Of a stretch of 64,000 nt of DNA, positions 11,136 to 22,273 are shown piece after piece. Every line of letters starts with the position of its first letter. Within the stretch, counting starts at the first letter, position 1. Below the pieces are notes generated by a model. It saw only the letters and a program-made list of their open reading frames with translations, was not told the origin of the DNA and made no database searches. Origin of the DNA: Vibrio chagasii (lineage in GTDB: Bacteria; Pseudomonadota; Gammaproteobacteria; Enterobacterales; Vibrionaceae); contig NZ_MSCI01000002.1 in the NCBI RefSeq assembly GCF_002954585.1, forward strand, positions 1,838,089 to 1,902,088, in the 5' to 3' direction. The translations under genes and the position numbers were made by a program.

Positions 11136-11357
11136 ATGGCTACAGGTACAGTAAAATGGTTTAACAATGCCAAAGGGTTTGGCTTTATTTGTCCAGAAGA
11201 TGAAGAAGGCGATATCTTTGCGCACTACTCCACAATACAAATGGAAGGTTACAGAACCTTAAAGGCTGGTCAGCAAGTCGACTATGAAGTAGAAAGTGGA
11301 CCTAAAGGCTCGCACGCTAGCTCCGTTGTTCCTGTAGAAGGCAGTGCAAGTAAATAG
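11136..11357 (+). CDS. cspD: Cold-shock-domain protein CspD
   Basis: This 73-residue cold-shock domain binds single-stranded nucleic acid. RNP motifs are GFGFI and DIFAHYS. The GYRTLKAGQ segment and position beside clpS identify it as CspD, which in E. coli is induced by stationary phase or starvation and inhibits replication, and is not a cold-induced Csp. The ATG at 11136 (MATGTVKWF) has a GAGGGA ribosome site eight bases before it; the longer frame from 11127 is rejected. Confidence 0.93.
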   Translation: MATGTVKWFNNAKGFGFICPEDEEGDIFAHYSTIQMEGYRTLKAGQQVDYEVESGPKGSHASSVVPVEGSASK

Positions 11358-11415
11358 GCAAAGCTACCATATCGTGTTGACCTAAATAGCACTATTAGAA
11401 CGTTAAAAGACTATG

Positions 11416-11466
11416 AAAACCGCTCCTTTAATACCTATACGCAGGGTTCATTGAGCGGTTTTTTTG
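11416..11466 (+). terminator. Terminator of cspD
   Basis: The arms AAAACCGCTC (11416-11425) and GAGCGGTTTT (from 11453) enclose a 27-base loop and are followed by T. The large loop makes it somewhat weak. Confidence 0.65.
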
Positions 11467-11536
11467 ATCCTGGACGAAACACATGTTCTCCGTAGAGACA
11501 GCTTGATACCGCGGCCGACATCGAAACAGGCACAAA

Positions 11537-11575
11537 CAAAAAAGACACTTTAACGGTTACGTTAAAGCGTCTTTT
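11537..11575 (-). terminator. Terminator of icd
   Basis: A 17-bp stem with one mismatch around the loop GTTA (pairing CTTTAACG with CGTTAAAG at its core) is followed by T in the icd direction. It is about 55 bases past the icd stop. Confidence 0.85.
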
Positions 11576-11627
11576 ATTATGTCGTCTGTGAGCGCTTTAG
11601 AAGACACTCACATAGATACGCTGCGTT

Positions 11628-14171
<2,544 letters not shown>

Positions 14172-14900
14172 ATGTCTACTCGCTCACGCAGCGCTTCTCG
14201 TTCAGACAAACCAGCTCGTTCTGGCACCAAATTAAAACAAAACGGCAACAAGCAGGGCCGGAACAGTGATAGAAATAACACTGGCAATTCACACAAGAAA
14301 TCGCATTCAAGTAAGCACAGATACAAACCTAAAACGGCAAACACAAAACCTAAAATTGCACTCGAAGATCGCAAAGTCATTTTGTTCAACAAACCATTCG
14401 ATACTTTAAGCCAGTTCACTGATGGTGAAGGCAGAAAGACGCTCGCCGACTTTATTCCAGTTAAAGACGTTTATGCTGCCGGACGACTTGATCGTGACAG
14501 TGAAGGGTTAATGGTTTTAACTAATGACGGTATCTTTCAAGCCAAGTTAACTCAACCAAACTCAAAATCACCAAAGACTTACTGGGTGCAGGTTGAAGGC
14601 GCACCTTCTGAGGAGGATTTAGATAAATTGAGAAAAGGCGTCGAACTAAAAGATGGTATGACGCTGCCTGCAAAAGTTGAGTTAATGGCAGAGCCAGAGA
14701 TATGGGACAGAAATCCACCGGTAAGATTCAGAGCTGCAATACCAACGACCTGGTTAGCGATTACTATCATCGAAGGGCGTAATCGTCAGGTAAGGCGAAT
14801 GACAGCGAATATCGGTTTCCCTACCCTGCGTTTAATCCGTTACTCAATGGGTGACATGAACGTAGGCCCACTCCAGCCAGGTGAATGGAAAGAGATCTAA
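14172..14900 (+). CDS. rluE: 23S rRNA pseudouridine synthase RluE
   Basis: RluE converts a uridine in domain V of 23S rRNA (position 2457 in E. coli) to pseudouridine. The 242-residue protein has a long basic, Ser/Asn/Lys-rich N-terminal tail (about 60 residues), then the RsuA/RluB/E/F catalytic domain. The catalytic aspartate is in [12 protein letters not shown] and the C-terminal motif GRNRQVRRM is intact. There is no S4 domain, as expected for RluE. The icd-rluE adjacency is also found in enterobacteria. Confidence 0.92.
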   Translation: MSTRSRSASRSDKPARSGTKLKQNGNKQGRNSDRNNTGNSHKKSHSSKHRYKPKTANTKPKIALEDRKVILFNKPFDTLSQFTDGEGRKTLADFIPVKDVYAAGRLDRDSEGLMVLTNDGIFQAKLTQPNSKSPKTYWVQVEGAPSEEDLDKLRKGVELKDGMTLPAKVELMAEPEIWDRNPPVRFRAAIPTTWLAITIIEGRNRQVRRMTANIGFPTLRLIRYSMGDMNVGPLQPGEWKEI

Positions 14901-14920
14901 GAAAACGACGAGATAGAAAT

Positions 14921-14958
14921 TAAAAAGCGAGGTGTCTGTTACATAAAAACACCTCACT
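14921..14958 (-). terminator. Terminator of the YccT-family gene
   Basis: The stem GAGGTGT/ACACCTC (14929-14935 with 14949-14955) is followed in the minus direction by a T-rich run, 20 bases past the downstream end of the gene. It may also help end rluE transcription. Confidence 0.65.
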
Positions 14959-14974
14959 CTAAAAACTTTTGGTC

Positions 14975-15622
14975 TTATTTTTGGTCAATCAACCACTTTT
15001 GAAATGCTTTACGCTCTTCTTCACTGGCTCTTGAATACCAAAGCTTAAGTTGAAGTGTATTCTCTGACTCTTGAACATTGCTATCCACAGCAACAGTCGC
15101 ACCAACCACAGCACCAGTTTGAACCGCAGCTAATTCTTCTTTCAATGAGCGAATTTTTCCAGAATCAAAAACTAAACCTCTTTCTTGGTTGTAATCTTTA
15201 ACCAACTGAGGAATATCGCTATAAGGCAATGCGCCTTGAGATGGTGGTAAAACTTCTTGCACGACTTCTACATCATCACCATTTATAGAGATATTGAAAA
15301 TAGGCAGTTCTCTATCTACATTTTTTGCGATTCTCTTGTACTTTCGGCTTACAAGATCAACATCAACATCTCCATTTTCAGGAACGGTAACTACCATAAT
15401 ATAAGGAACTGTACTGATGAATTCGCGTTTGCCTTTATCACTCAAATACCCTGTATAATATAAAACGAGTTGGTTTTCACCAGAGGTAAGTACAGCATCT
15501 TCCACATTTTCAACAACCTCGCCGTTCAAAGTATTTAGTGAAATACCGGAAGCTAAGTCAAGAGCAGCCGTTGCATACGGTGCAGAGAATAGACAAATAA
15601 AACTCAAATACCACTTGTTCAT
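14975..15622 (-). CDS. yccT: YccT family protein (DUF2057)
   Basis: This 215-residue secreted protein starts with a Sec signal peptide (MNKWYLSFICLFSAPYATA). The body has the DUF2057 pattern, including LVLYYTGYLSDKGKREF and the C-terminal LKLWYSRASEEERKAFQKWL. The E. coli member YccT (CsgI) is a periplasmic protein reported to hold back curli assembly; whether the Vibrio protein does anything similar is unknown. I chose the ATG at 15622 because AAGGAATC precedes it at good spacing; the frame is open six codons further upstream. Confidence 0.8.
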   Translation of the reverse strand: MNKWYLSFICLFSAPYATAALDLASGISLNTLNGEVVENVEDAVLTSGENQLVLYYTGYLSDKGKREFISTVPYIMVVTVPENGDVDVDLVSRKYKRIAKNVDRELPIFNISINGDDVEVVQEVLPPSQGALPYSDIPQLVKDYNQERGLVFDSGKIRSLKEELAAVQTGAVVGATVAVDSNVQESENTLQLKLWYSRASEEERKAFQKWLIDQK

Positions 15623-15644
15623 ATACGATTCCTTAATCAATAAA

Positions 15645-15677
15645 CGTAAAAAAGCCAGCTTAACGCTGGCTTTTGTA
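15645..15677 (-). terminator. Terminator of the porin gene
   Basis: The stem AAAGCCAGC/GCTGGCTTT (15651-15659 with 15665-15673) ends in T in the minus direction, about 20 bases after the porin stop. Confidence 0.85.
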
Positions 15678-15696
15678 TAGCATAGTTAACTACAGA

Positions 15697-16746
15697 TTAG
15701 AATGTGTAGTAAACGCCCGCCGTTACAGTATCAGCATCTAGAGTTTTTGAATTGTATTCAAAATCAGCAGTTTGGTATTCAGCTAGGAATAGGATATTGT
15801 CACGGAATGCGTAGTCAACACCAACAACTAGGTTAGTAGACTCAAGGTCAGAGGGGGTCTTCTCAGTACCAGCGGCAGTTGCTTTTTCATCAGTAGTCGC
15901 TACTGCGTAAGTCGTGTATAGACGAACTGCGTCGATTTGGTAAGCCGCTGCGAAACCCATAGTCTCACCATTGCCGTAAACGCCATCGTCCATCTTAGAA
16001 AGATCCCAGTAACCGTAACCTTGGTTACCTTCAAACTGAGCGTAAGTTGCAGCTAAGTATAGACCGCCGAACTCAGCAGAAGCAGAAACACCAGCAAGAG
16101 AGTAATCTACGTCTTTAGCAGCATCACCAGTGATGTAAGAAGCACCGATAGAGAAGTTGCTGAATGCGTAATCAGCAGAGATACCGTACGTGTTATCAAC
16201 GTCTTCAGTAGAGTCAGTGTTAACGTCAGCTACGATAGTGAAACCTTCAACAAACTCGCCTTTGAACACAACACCGTGACCTTTAGACTCGCGGTGGTGA
16301 CCACCAGTAGAGCCCATGTAGTTACCTTCATTAGTGATGTCGTCTTTCTGGATAGCGTCTGCAGATTCTGCTAGGTCGCCAGTCTCACCAAAAGCCATAC
16401 CCCAAGTGTCTGTTTTGAAGCCAGCCCAAACGTCATCAAATTTCGCATCGCTATCTTTCGATTCGATTTCAAAAGAAGCGAACGCTGTAAACTGGTCGTT
16501 TAATTTTTGCTCTGCGTCTAGCTGAATTTTAGCCCAAGTTGACACGTCAGCTTCGCTCTTCTCAGTTGTAAAAGGTGCTTTTTTTGTTTTTTCGTCGTAT
16601 TTAAATGTATCTACTTCAGATTGAGATAGGTAAACATCTACCTCACCTTTTAGGCTAACTTTAGTATCGTCGTTAGAGTAAATTTCTGCTGCGTTAACAG
16701 AAGTTGCTGTAGCTGCGATAGCTAGCGCTAATAGAGTCTTTTTCAT
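15697..16746 (-). CDS. Outer-membrane porin, Gram-negative porin family
   Basis: This 349-residue protein has a clean signal peptide (MKKTLLALAIAATATSVNA, mature start AEIYSNDD) and alternating aromatic strands throughout. It ends in AGVYYTF, with the C-terminal phenylalanine that outer-membrane barrels need for assembly. It resembles the OmpL-type porins of Vibrio and Photobacterium, though I cannot assign a specific symbol. The strong terminator and biased codon choice suggest high expression. Its long AT-rich upstream region (16747-17222) probably holds the promoter and possible sRNA target sites. Confidence 0.88.
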   Translation of the reverse strand: MKKTLLALAIAATATSVNAAEIYSNDDTKVSLKGEVDVYLSQSEVDTFKYDEKTKKAPFTTEKSEADVSTWAKIQLDAEQKLNDQFTAFASFEIESKDSDAKFDDVWAGFKTDTWGMAFGETGDLAESADAIQKDDITNEGNYMGSTGGHHRESKGHGVVFKGEFVEGFTIVADVNTDSTEDVDNTYGISADYAFSNFSIGASYITGDAAKDVDYSLAGVSASAEFGGLYLAATYAQFEGNQGYGYWDLSKMDDGVYGNGETMGFAAAYQIDAVRLYTTYAVATTDEKATAAGTEKTPSDLESTNLVVGVDYAFRDNILFLAEYQTADFEYNSKTLDADTVTAGVYYTF

Positions 16747-17258
16747 AATAAATCCACTGCCTTTTCTAAGAATGGGAGATCCTTGCCCGGTTCCCTTTTA
16801 ATTATTGTGACTGGTCATTACCACTCTTTGTTGGTTAATCACCGTCACTAAATTTCGAGGTCTAGATTGCAAAAGATTATCCTGCGTGTCAAATAAGCTA
16901 AAAACAAACCTAAAAAAACACAAAACATTCAAAATCAATTACTTACATTTATTTTCATCATTTTACGAGCAACTTATCCTTAGTTTTACCAGCAAAGAAA
17001 ATAAGCTCTAAAATGCAACAAATAGAATTTAACTCCACAATAAGGCCGAAAAACACTCACCATTAGAATTTAACACCTATAAGCCAGTCTTTTTTAATAT
17101 TTATATTTCGCAAGATAAATAAAATCGTTAAGTTCCTGATGGTTCAGTTTTTTTTTGTGAACGAGATCTACCTTTGATTTAAAAGCAAGCTATTTTGCGG
17201 TAAATGTACCGGCTAGTGATATGTGCTACTATCCTCGCTCCGTTACGTAGGTCACATT
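16747..17258. other. Intergenic region between porin and dinG
   Basis: About 510 very AT-rich bases between divergent genes. No LexA box of the CTGT-N8-ACAG form is visible before dinG, and I see no gene. Confidence 0.5.
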
Positions 17259-19334
17259 ATGCTAACTACTAAAATTCAAAATTCTATTCGCACCAGTTAT
17301 CAAAACCTCCAAGAACAGTTGGATAACTTTGTACCTAGGCGTGCACAAAACTACCTTGTCGCAGAGATTGCGAAGACACTTTGTGGTCAATACCACAAAA
17401 GTAATCGTATGATCGTTGCTGAAGCGGGAACCGGAATCGGTAAATCACTGGCTTATTTAATGGCAGCGATCCCTGTTGCCGTTTTAAACAACCGAAAAAT
17501 TGTTATTTCAACCGCAACGGTTGCTCTACAAGAACAGCTTGTAAACAAAGATCTCCCTCTATATAGAAGGCTTACTGACAGGGAGTTCTCTTTTATATTG
17601 GCGAAAGGTCGACAACGTTATTGCTGTGCGGAAAAGTTGGCAGCCGCCTGCGGGGTTAATGGCGGCCAAATGGCAATGTTCGAATCTAAGCCAAAACAGA
17701 AAGATATTGAACAACTGCAAACCATGTATCGCAGCCTTGCTCAAGGCAAATGGGATGGCGACCGAGATTCCTGGCCAAAGCCTATCGACAACATGATTTG
17801 GCAGATGATTGTCAGTGATAAGCATAGTTGTAACAACAGCATGCCAACTCACAGAGATTGCCCTTTCCAAAAAGCACGTTCAGAGCTAGATAAAGCAGAC
17901 GTTATCATCGCTAATCACAGTTTAGTGATGGCTGATGCCGATTTAGGTGGCGGTGTGATACTGCCAGAGCCGGAAAATAGCATCTATATCTTTGATGAAG
18001 CACACCACTTACCACACGTAGCCCGAGATCACTCTTCTGCAGCAGCGAGCTTGAAAGGTGCCGCTTCATGGTTAGAGCGTTTAAACCAATCGATAACCAA
18101 GCTTTCAGGCTTGGCGGACGAAAAGCGAGTGGGTCGATTCAGGAATGAACTGCAGGATTCAGTACAACAACTGATTCCAACTCTGACGCAGCTCAGTAAG
18201 CAGTTCGATGCCACTCATTTTGAAGATGGGCTTTACCGCTTTGAACATGGTGACTTGCCAGAATGGTTAGAGAACGAATCTAAAGACCTCAAACAGCTTT
18301 CTCAGAAAGCGAGTCAGGCTGTCGCTAAAATTGCAGACCTGATTGCAGAACGAGTTAAAGATGGCGAGCTTTCTGCAAAACTTGCAGAGCCTGCACTCGC
18401 CGAAATCGGCTTCTATATACAGAGAACCGAGAACTTAGCGCAAGTTTGGCGCTTGATGGCTGAGCCAAAACGTGAAAAAGGTGCGCCTTTAGCGCGCTGG
18501 CTAGAGCTTAATAAAGAGAGTGAGGGCGACTTTGTTGTCAATGTTTCTCCGCTTGAGGTTGGCTGGCAACTTGACCAGCAGATATGGAGCCGCTGTGTTG
18601 GTGCCGTGCTTGTTTCTGCAACAATGAGAGCACTCAACTCCTTCAGTTTTTTCTGCCATCAAGCCGGTATAAGTCAAAAAGAAGAAGATGGTGTGCAGTT
18701 TCTTGCCCTGGCGTCACCGTTTGATTATCAGAATCAAGCGGAGTTAATCGTGCCGGCCATGAAATACGAACCACAAGCACCTCAATTTACCGAATATCTT
18801 ATTGAAATTCTGCCTAAGGTAATAGAAGACAACAAAGCCAATCTCGTTCTATTCTCTTCTTACTGGCAAATGAATAAAGTTGCAGAAGCTTTGGCAACAG
18901 ATTTCGTTAAAAAGTCATGGGCGTTGCAGGTGCAAGGTGATACTTCACGCGCTGAAATTCTAAAAAAACATAAAAAGCTAATAGATCAAGGTAAAACTAG
19001 CGTTCTTTTTGGAACTGGCAGCTTTTCTGAAGGTCTGGATTTGCCGGGTGAGCTGCTTGAAAACCTAGTTATCACCAAGATTCCTTTTGGCGTTCCAACC
19101 TCACCAGTAGAGCAAGCGCATTCGGAATATATTGAATCACGCGGCGGTAATCCCTTTATGCAGATTACTGTTCCAGAAGCGAGTAAAAAGCTTATTCAAT
19201 CTGTGGGTCGACTGCTGCGTAAGGAGAGAGATTCTGGTAAAGTCACGATCCTTGATCGACGCATAGTCACGAAGCGATATGGCACGTCCCTACTCGATTC
19301 ACTACCGCCTTTTAAAAGAACAATAAAATACTAA
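17259..19334 (+). CDS. dinG: ATP-dependent DNA helicase DinG
   Basis: DinG is an XPD-like superfamily 2 helicase that unwinds D-loops, R-loops and forked DNA. The 691 residues include Walker A (AEAGTGIGKSLAYL), iron-sulfur cluster cysteines in RYCCAEKLAAAC and CNNSMPTHRDC, the DEAH box (IFDEAHHL) and the C-terminal motif VGRLLRKERDSG. The ATG at 17259 (MLTTKIQN) fits the family start; a GTG at 17223 is in frame. In E. coli dinG is SOS-induced, but no LexA box was found here. Confidence 0.93.
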   Translation: MLTTKIQNSIRTSYQNLQEQLDNFVPRRAQNYLVAEIAKTLCGQYHKSNRMIVAEAGTGIGKSLAYLMAAIPVAVLNNRKIVISTATVALQEQLVNKDLPLYRRLTDREFSFILAKGRQRYCCAEKLAAACGVNGGQMAMFESKPKQKDIEQLQTMYRSLAQGKWDGDRDSWPKPIDNMIWQMIVSDKHSCNNSMPTHRDCPFQKARSELDKADVIIANHSLVMADADLGGGVILPEPENSIYIFDEAHHLPHVARDHSSAAASLKGAASWLERLNQSITKLSGLADEKRVGRFRNELQDSVQQLIPTLTQLSKQFDATHFEDGLYRFEHGDLPEWLENESKDLKQLSQKASQAVAKIADLIAERVKDGELSAKLAEPALAEIGFYIQRTENLAQVWRLMAEPKREKGAPLARWLELNKESEGDFVVNVSPLEVGWQLDQQIWSRCVGAVLVSATMRALNSFSFFCHQAGISQKEEDGVQFLALASPFDYQNQAELIVPAMKYEPQAPQFTEYLIEILPKVIEDNKANLVLFSSYWQMNKVAEALATDFVKKSWALQVQGDTSRAEILKKHKKLIDQGKTSVLFGTGSFSEGLDLPGELLENLVITKIPFGVPTSPVEQAHSEYIESRGGNPFMQITVPEASKKLIQSVGRLLRKERDSGKVTILDRRIVTKRYGTSLLDSLPPFKRTIKY

Positions 19335-19459
19335 CTTTTCTGCCTTAGAGCAGTTATGGGTCAGTCATCGCTTGGCCCCTGCATTCACAATCAAACGAAT
19401 AGCCCATCGACTATTCGTGTGGCTGTTCTGACGGCCAATAACGAGAACAACAGCTATTT

Positions 19460-20239
19460 ATGGAAATGATTGAACCAACCATGTTGGTTATACTTGCGCT
19501 GGTTGCATTTGCAGCAGGCTTTATTGATGCTGTCGCCGGTGGCGGGGGCATGTTAACAGTCCCTGCATTGTTATCCCTTGGGCTACCGCCACACATCGCG
19601 CTTGGTACAAATAAGCTTGCAGCCACGTTCGCTTCTTCAACAGCAGCTTTTACTTATTATCGTAAAAAGCTATTTAAGCCAGAATGTTGGATAAATGCAT
19701 TTATAGCGACCTTGATCGGCGCAACCATAGGTACGCTAACAGTCGATGCCATCAGCACTCAATGGCTAGAGAAAGTCCTGCCACTGATCATTCTTGCAGC
19801 AGCGATCTACACCATTTTTCATAAGACACCGAATGCCAATCACAACGTGTCACCAAAACCTTGCCCTGTGCTTAAGAAGAAACAAAAGTATCAAGGCTTC
19901 GTTCTTGGCTTTTATGATGGCGTTGCAGGCCCGGGAACAGGCGCTTTTTGGACGGTGAGCTCAATGGCTCTATACCGCCTAAATATCTTGCTGGCTTCTG
20001 GCTTATCGAAAGCAATGAACTTCACCAGTAACTTCACATCTTTGGTGACCTTCGCGATTCTTGGCCATATTGATTGGGTATTGGGTTTAACCATGGGCGT
20101 TTGCCTAATGGCAGGTGCATTCGTTGGGGCACATTCCGCAATTCGATTTGGTGCTACGTTTATACGACCAGTCTTTGTTACGGTTGTCAGTATACTTGCG
20201 ATAAAACTGGCTTACGAAGCTTGGTTTGTAAACCTATAG
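19460..20239 (+). CDS. TSUP-family permease (TauE/SafE, YfcA-like)
   Basis: This 259-residue inner-membrane protein has about eight hydrophobic segments arranged as two similar halves. The first has AGFIDAVAGGGGMLTVPALL and GTNKLAATFASS; the second has GFYDGVAGPGTGAFW, with the same pattern. The family includes exporters of sulfite, sulfonates and other organic anions; the substrate here cannot be told from sequence. It is closest in pattern to E. coli YfcA. priC starts 22 bases downstream, so it may lead a priC-ybaM transcription unit. Confidence 0.85.
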   Translation: MEMIEPTMLVILALVAFAAGFIDAVAGGGGMLTVPALLSLGLPPHIALGTNKLAATFASSTAAFTYYRKKLFKPECWINAFIATLIGATIGTLTVDAISTQWLEKVLPLIILAAAIYTIFHKTPNANHNVSPKPCPVLKKKQKYQGFVLGFYDGVAGPGTGAFWTVSSMALYRLNILLASGLSKAMNFTSNFTSLVTFAILGHIDWVLGLTMGVCLMAGAFVGAHSAIRFGATFIRPVFVTVVSILAIKLAYEAWFVNL

Positions 20240-20261
20240 CCATTGGATTACAGGAAGTAAA

Positions 20262-20810
20262 ATGAGTCAATTTTCACAAATCAAAAGTGTCATTGATACC
20301 TTACTCGGTCACTGTTCTCAGGTAGATAAATCTCGAGGCTCTTATCATCAGGCGCTTTTCGACAAAACATTGTTTAAATGTGGCGCCTCGACTCTACTCC
20401 CCTACGCACTTGAAACCCAAGCGACTTATCACACCATTACTCGCGAACAGAGCACCAATCAACTTTCTGCATCACGCGCGAATTACTTAACCGACAAATT
20501 AACTAACCAGATAGCGGCTTTGCAACGCGAGCTCGCCATTCACGATTTACGCTTAGACAGAAAAAGTAAATCAGGGAAAACCTTGAACGATTTGTATAAT
20601 GACTTGGCTCAGCACCAAGATTGGCAAAGACGTTTAGTTGATTTAGTTAAACGACGCAAGTTAGCGCTAGACTCCGAACCGCGTCATAGTAAAGCACAAG
20701 CAGAAAACGCTTGGATGTTAGCGAAAGAGCGTTTAGAGCGCTGTGAAGACTCGATGAAGAACATCGAAAGACTGATTAATATAGAGAACCCAAAGCGAAA
20801 TGAGCACTGA
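20262..20810 (+). CDS. priC: Primosomal replication protein PriC
   Basis: PriC helps restart stalled replication forks by loading DnaB through SSB and the fork. The 182-residue, highly alpha-helical basic protein has the pattern of the family, including the C-terminal WMLAKERLERCEDSMKNIERLI. It overlaps ybaM by 11 bases, and E. coli also has priC followed by ybaM. Divergence is normal for this fast-evolving family, and the neighbour supports the call. Confidence 0.85.
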   Translation: MSQFSQIKSVIDTLLGHCSQVDKSRGSYHQALFDKTLFKCGASTLLPYALETQATYHTITREQSTNQLSASRANYLTDKLTNQIAALQRELAIHDLRLDRKSKSGKTLNDLYNDLAQHQDWQRRLVDLVKRRKLALDSEPRHSKAQAENAWMLAKERLERCEDSMKNIERLINIENPKRNEH

Positions 20811-20970
20811 TAACACATCATCACCATTGGACAACGCACCTGAAGAAGTTAAGTTAGCCGTCGACTTGATCTACCTACTCGAAAGTAATGAGATCGACCC
20901 AAAGGTTGCGTTAGAAGCAATCAAGATTGTCCAGCAAGATTTACAAGCCAAACTAGCAACTAGCAACTAG
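20800..20970 (+). CDS. ybaM: YbaM family protein (DUF2496)
   Basis: This 56-residue protein resembles E. coli YbaM: APEEVKLAVDLIYLLESNEI corresponds to the conserved core and KVALEAIKIVQQD follows. The function is unknown. The ATG lies inside the end of priC (11-base overlap), and the gene order priC-ybaM matches E. coli. The last codons (LATSN then TAG) are already made of the heptanucleotide repeat that begins at 20951, so the repeat has formed the C-terminus and the stop codon. Confidence 0.85.
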   Translation: MSTDNTSSPLDNAPEEVKLAVDLIYLLESNEIDPKVALEAIKIVQQDLQAKLATSN

Positions 20971-21013
20971 CAACTAGCAACTAGCAACTAGCAACTAGCA
21001 ACTAGCAACTAGC
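20951..21013. repeat. Tandem repeat, nine copies of AACTAGC
   Basis: Nine uninterrupted copies of the 7-base unit run from the end of ybaM to 21 bases before the roxA start. Each copy carries a TAG in one frame, so the ybaM stop always falls within the array. Perfect unit identity suggests slippage and variable copy number. Confidence 0.97.
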
Positions 21014-21034
21014 ATCAAAACATACAGGATTCAC

Positions 21035-22168
21035 ATGTACCAACTTAGCTTTTCTATGCCCGAGTTTCTTGAAAATTACTGGCATAAGAAACCAACCATC
21101 TTAAAAGGTGGCTTCCAAAACTTCGTCGACCCAATTTCGCCGGAAGAACTTGCTGGTTTATCGATGGAAGAAGAAGTGGATTCTCGCTTTGTTTCTAACC
21201 TCAACAACCAATGGACAGCAGAGCACGGCCCATTCGCCGAAGAAAAATTTGGTGAATTATCAGAAACTCACTGGCAATTGATCGTTCAAGCAGCCAACCA
21301 TTGGCATCAAGGTGCCAATGAGCTAACGAAAGCGTTCCAACAATTACCAAACTGGTTGTTCGATGATCTAATGATTTGCTACTCAGCACCTGAAGGTGGT
21401 GTTGGACCGCATATTGACCAATACGATGTATTCATCATTCAAGGTCAAGGTAAGCGTCAATGGAAAGTAGGCGCAAAAGATGTCGGACAATATAAAGAGA
21501 CCGTCCAAGCTTCTGCTCTACGCCAAATCGAAGGTTTTGAGCCAATCATTGATGAAACTCTAGAACCAGGCGATATCCTTTATATCCCGCCAGGCTTTCC
21601 ACACGAAGGCAATACGCTAGAACCATCAATGAGCTACTCCATTGGCTACCGCTCTCCGAAAGAGCAAGAGCTGATCAGTAACTTTGCCGACTTTGTACTT
21701 GCCCATGATATGGGTGATGTTCACTTGCACGATCCTGAGTTCAAAGCGCAGGACAGCTACGGCAAGATTCGTTCGTCAGATTTGAGTAACCTGACTGATA
21801 TGCTTAAATCAGCCCTTGAGCAACCAGAGACGGTTAGCGACTTCATGGGTTGCTTACTGAGCCAGTCACGCCACCAGCTTGATATCGTTGCACCAGAGCC
21901 ACTATGGACTCAAGAAGAGATTGCCCAACACCTAGAGTCAGAAGGTGAAATCCACCGAGTATCCGGCTTGAAAGCGCTCTACCACGAAAATCAAAGCAAC
22001 ACGGCTTACATCAATGGTGGGGTGTTTAAGGTGGATGAAGCGGATTCTTCGTTACTCAACATACTTTGCGATGAGACCGTGATTACTTCGGCTAATGCCC
22101 TATCACCTTCGGGCGTAACGGTCGTGACTGAATTGGTGAACAAAGGCTACTGGTTCATCGAAGAGTAA
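21035..22168 (+). CDS. roxA: 50S ribosomal protein L16 arginine hydroxylase RoxA
   Basis: RoxA (YcfD) is a JmjC-type Fe(II)/2-oxoglutarate oxygenase that hydroxylates an arginine of ribosomal protein L16. The 377 residues have the metal triad in GPHID (H126, D128) and FPHEG (H190), with the double-stranded beta-helix around them, then a C-terminal dimer and winged-helix region. AGGA seven bases before the ATG is a good ribosome site and lies just past the heptanucleotide array. A terminator follows. Confidence 0.93.
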   Translation: MYQLSFSMPEFLENYWHKKPTILKGGFQNFVDPISPEELAGLSMEEEVDSRFVSNLNNQWTAEHGPFAEEKFGELSETHWQLIVQAANHWHQGANELTKAFQQLPNWLFDDLMICYSAPEGGVGPHIDQYDVFIIQGQGKRQWKVGAKDVGQYKETVQASALRQIEGFEPIIDETLEPGDILYIPPGFPHEGNTLEPSMSYSIGYRSPKEQELISNFADFVLAHDMGDVHLHDPEFKAQDSYGKIRSSDLSNLTDMLKSALEQPETVSDFMGCLLSQSRHQLDIVAPEPLWTQEEIAQHLESEGEIHRVSGLKALYHENQSNTAYINGGVFKVDEADSSLLNILCDETVITSANALSPSGVTVVTELVNKGYWFIEE

Positions 22169-22213
22169 GCAGCGTCAGACGCTATTTATTAACCTAGTTT
22201 TCAAGAAACAACT

Positions 22214-22252
22214 AAAAAAGGGACAAATGACATCTTCATTTGTCCCTTTTTC
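22214..22252. terminator. Bidirectional terminator between roxA and the chemoreceptor gene
   Basis: The stem AAAGGGACAAATGA/TCATTTGTCCCTTT with a short loop has A before and T after it, so it can serve both convergent genes. Confidence 0.9.
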
Positions 22253-22273
22253 TATCCAAGAATTGTTTAAGGC

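Noticed and set aside
10905..11240. 111-codon minus-strand frame overlapping cspD
   Set aside because: It runs antisense through the real cspD gene, has no recognisable protein features and no ribosome site.
17160..17258. LexA box before dinG
   Set aside because: No CTGT-N8-ACAG or close variant was seen, although E. coli dinG is SOS-controlled.
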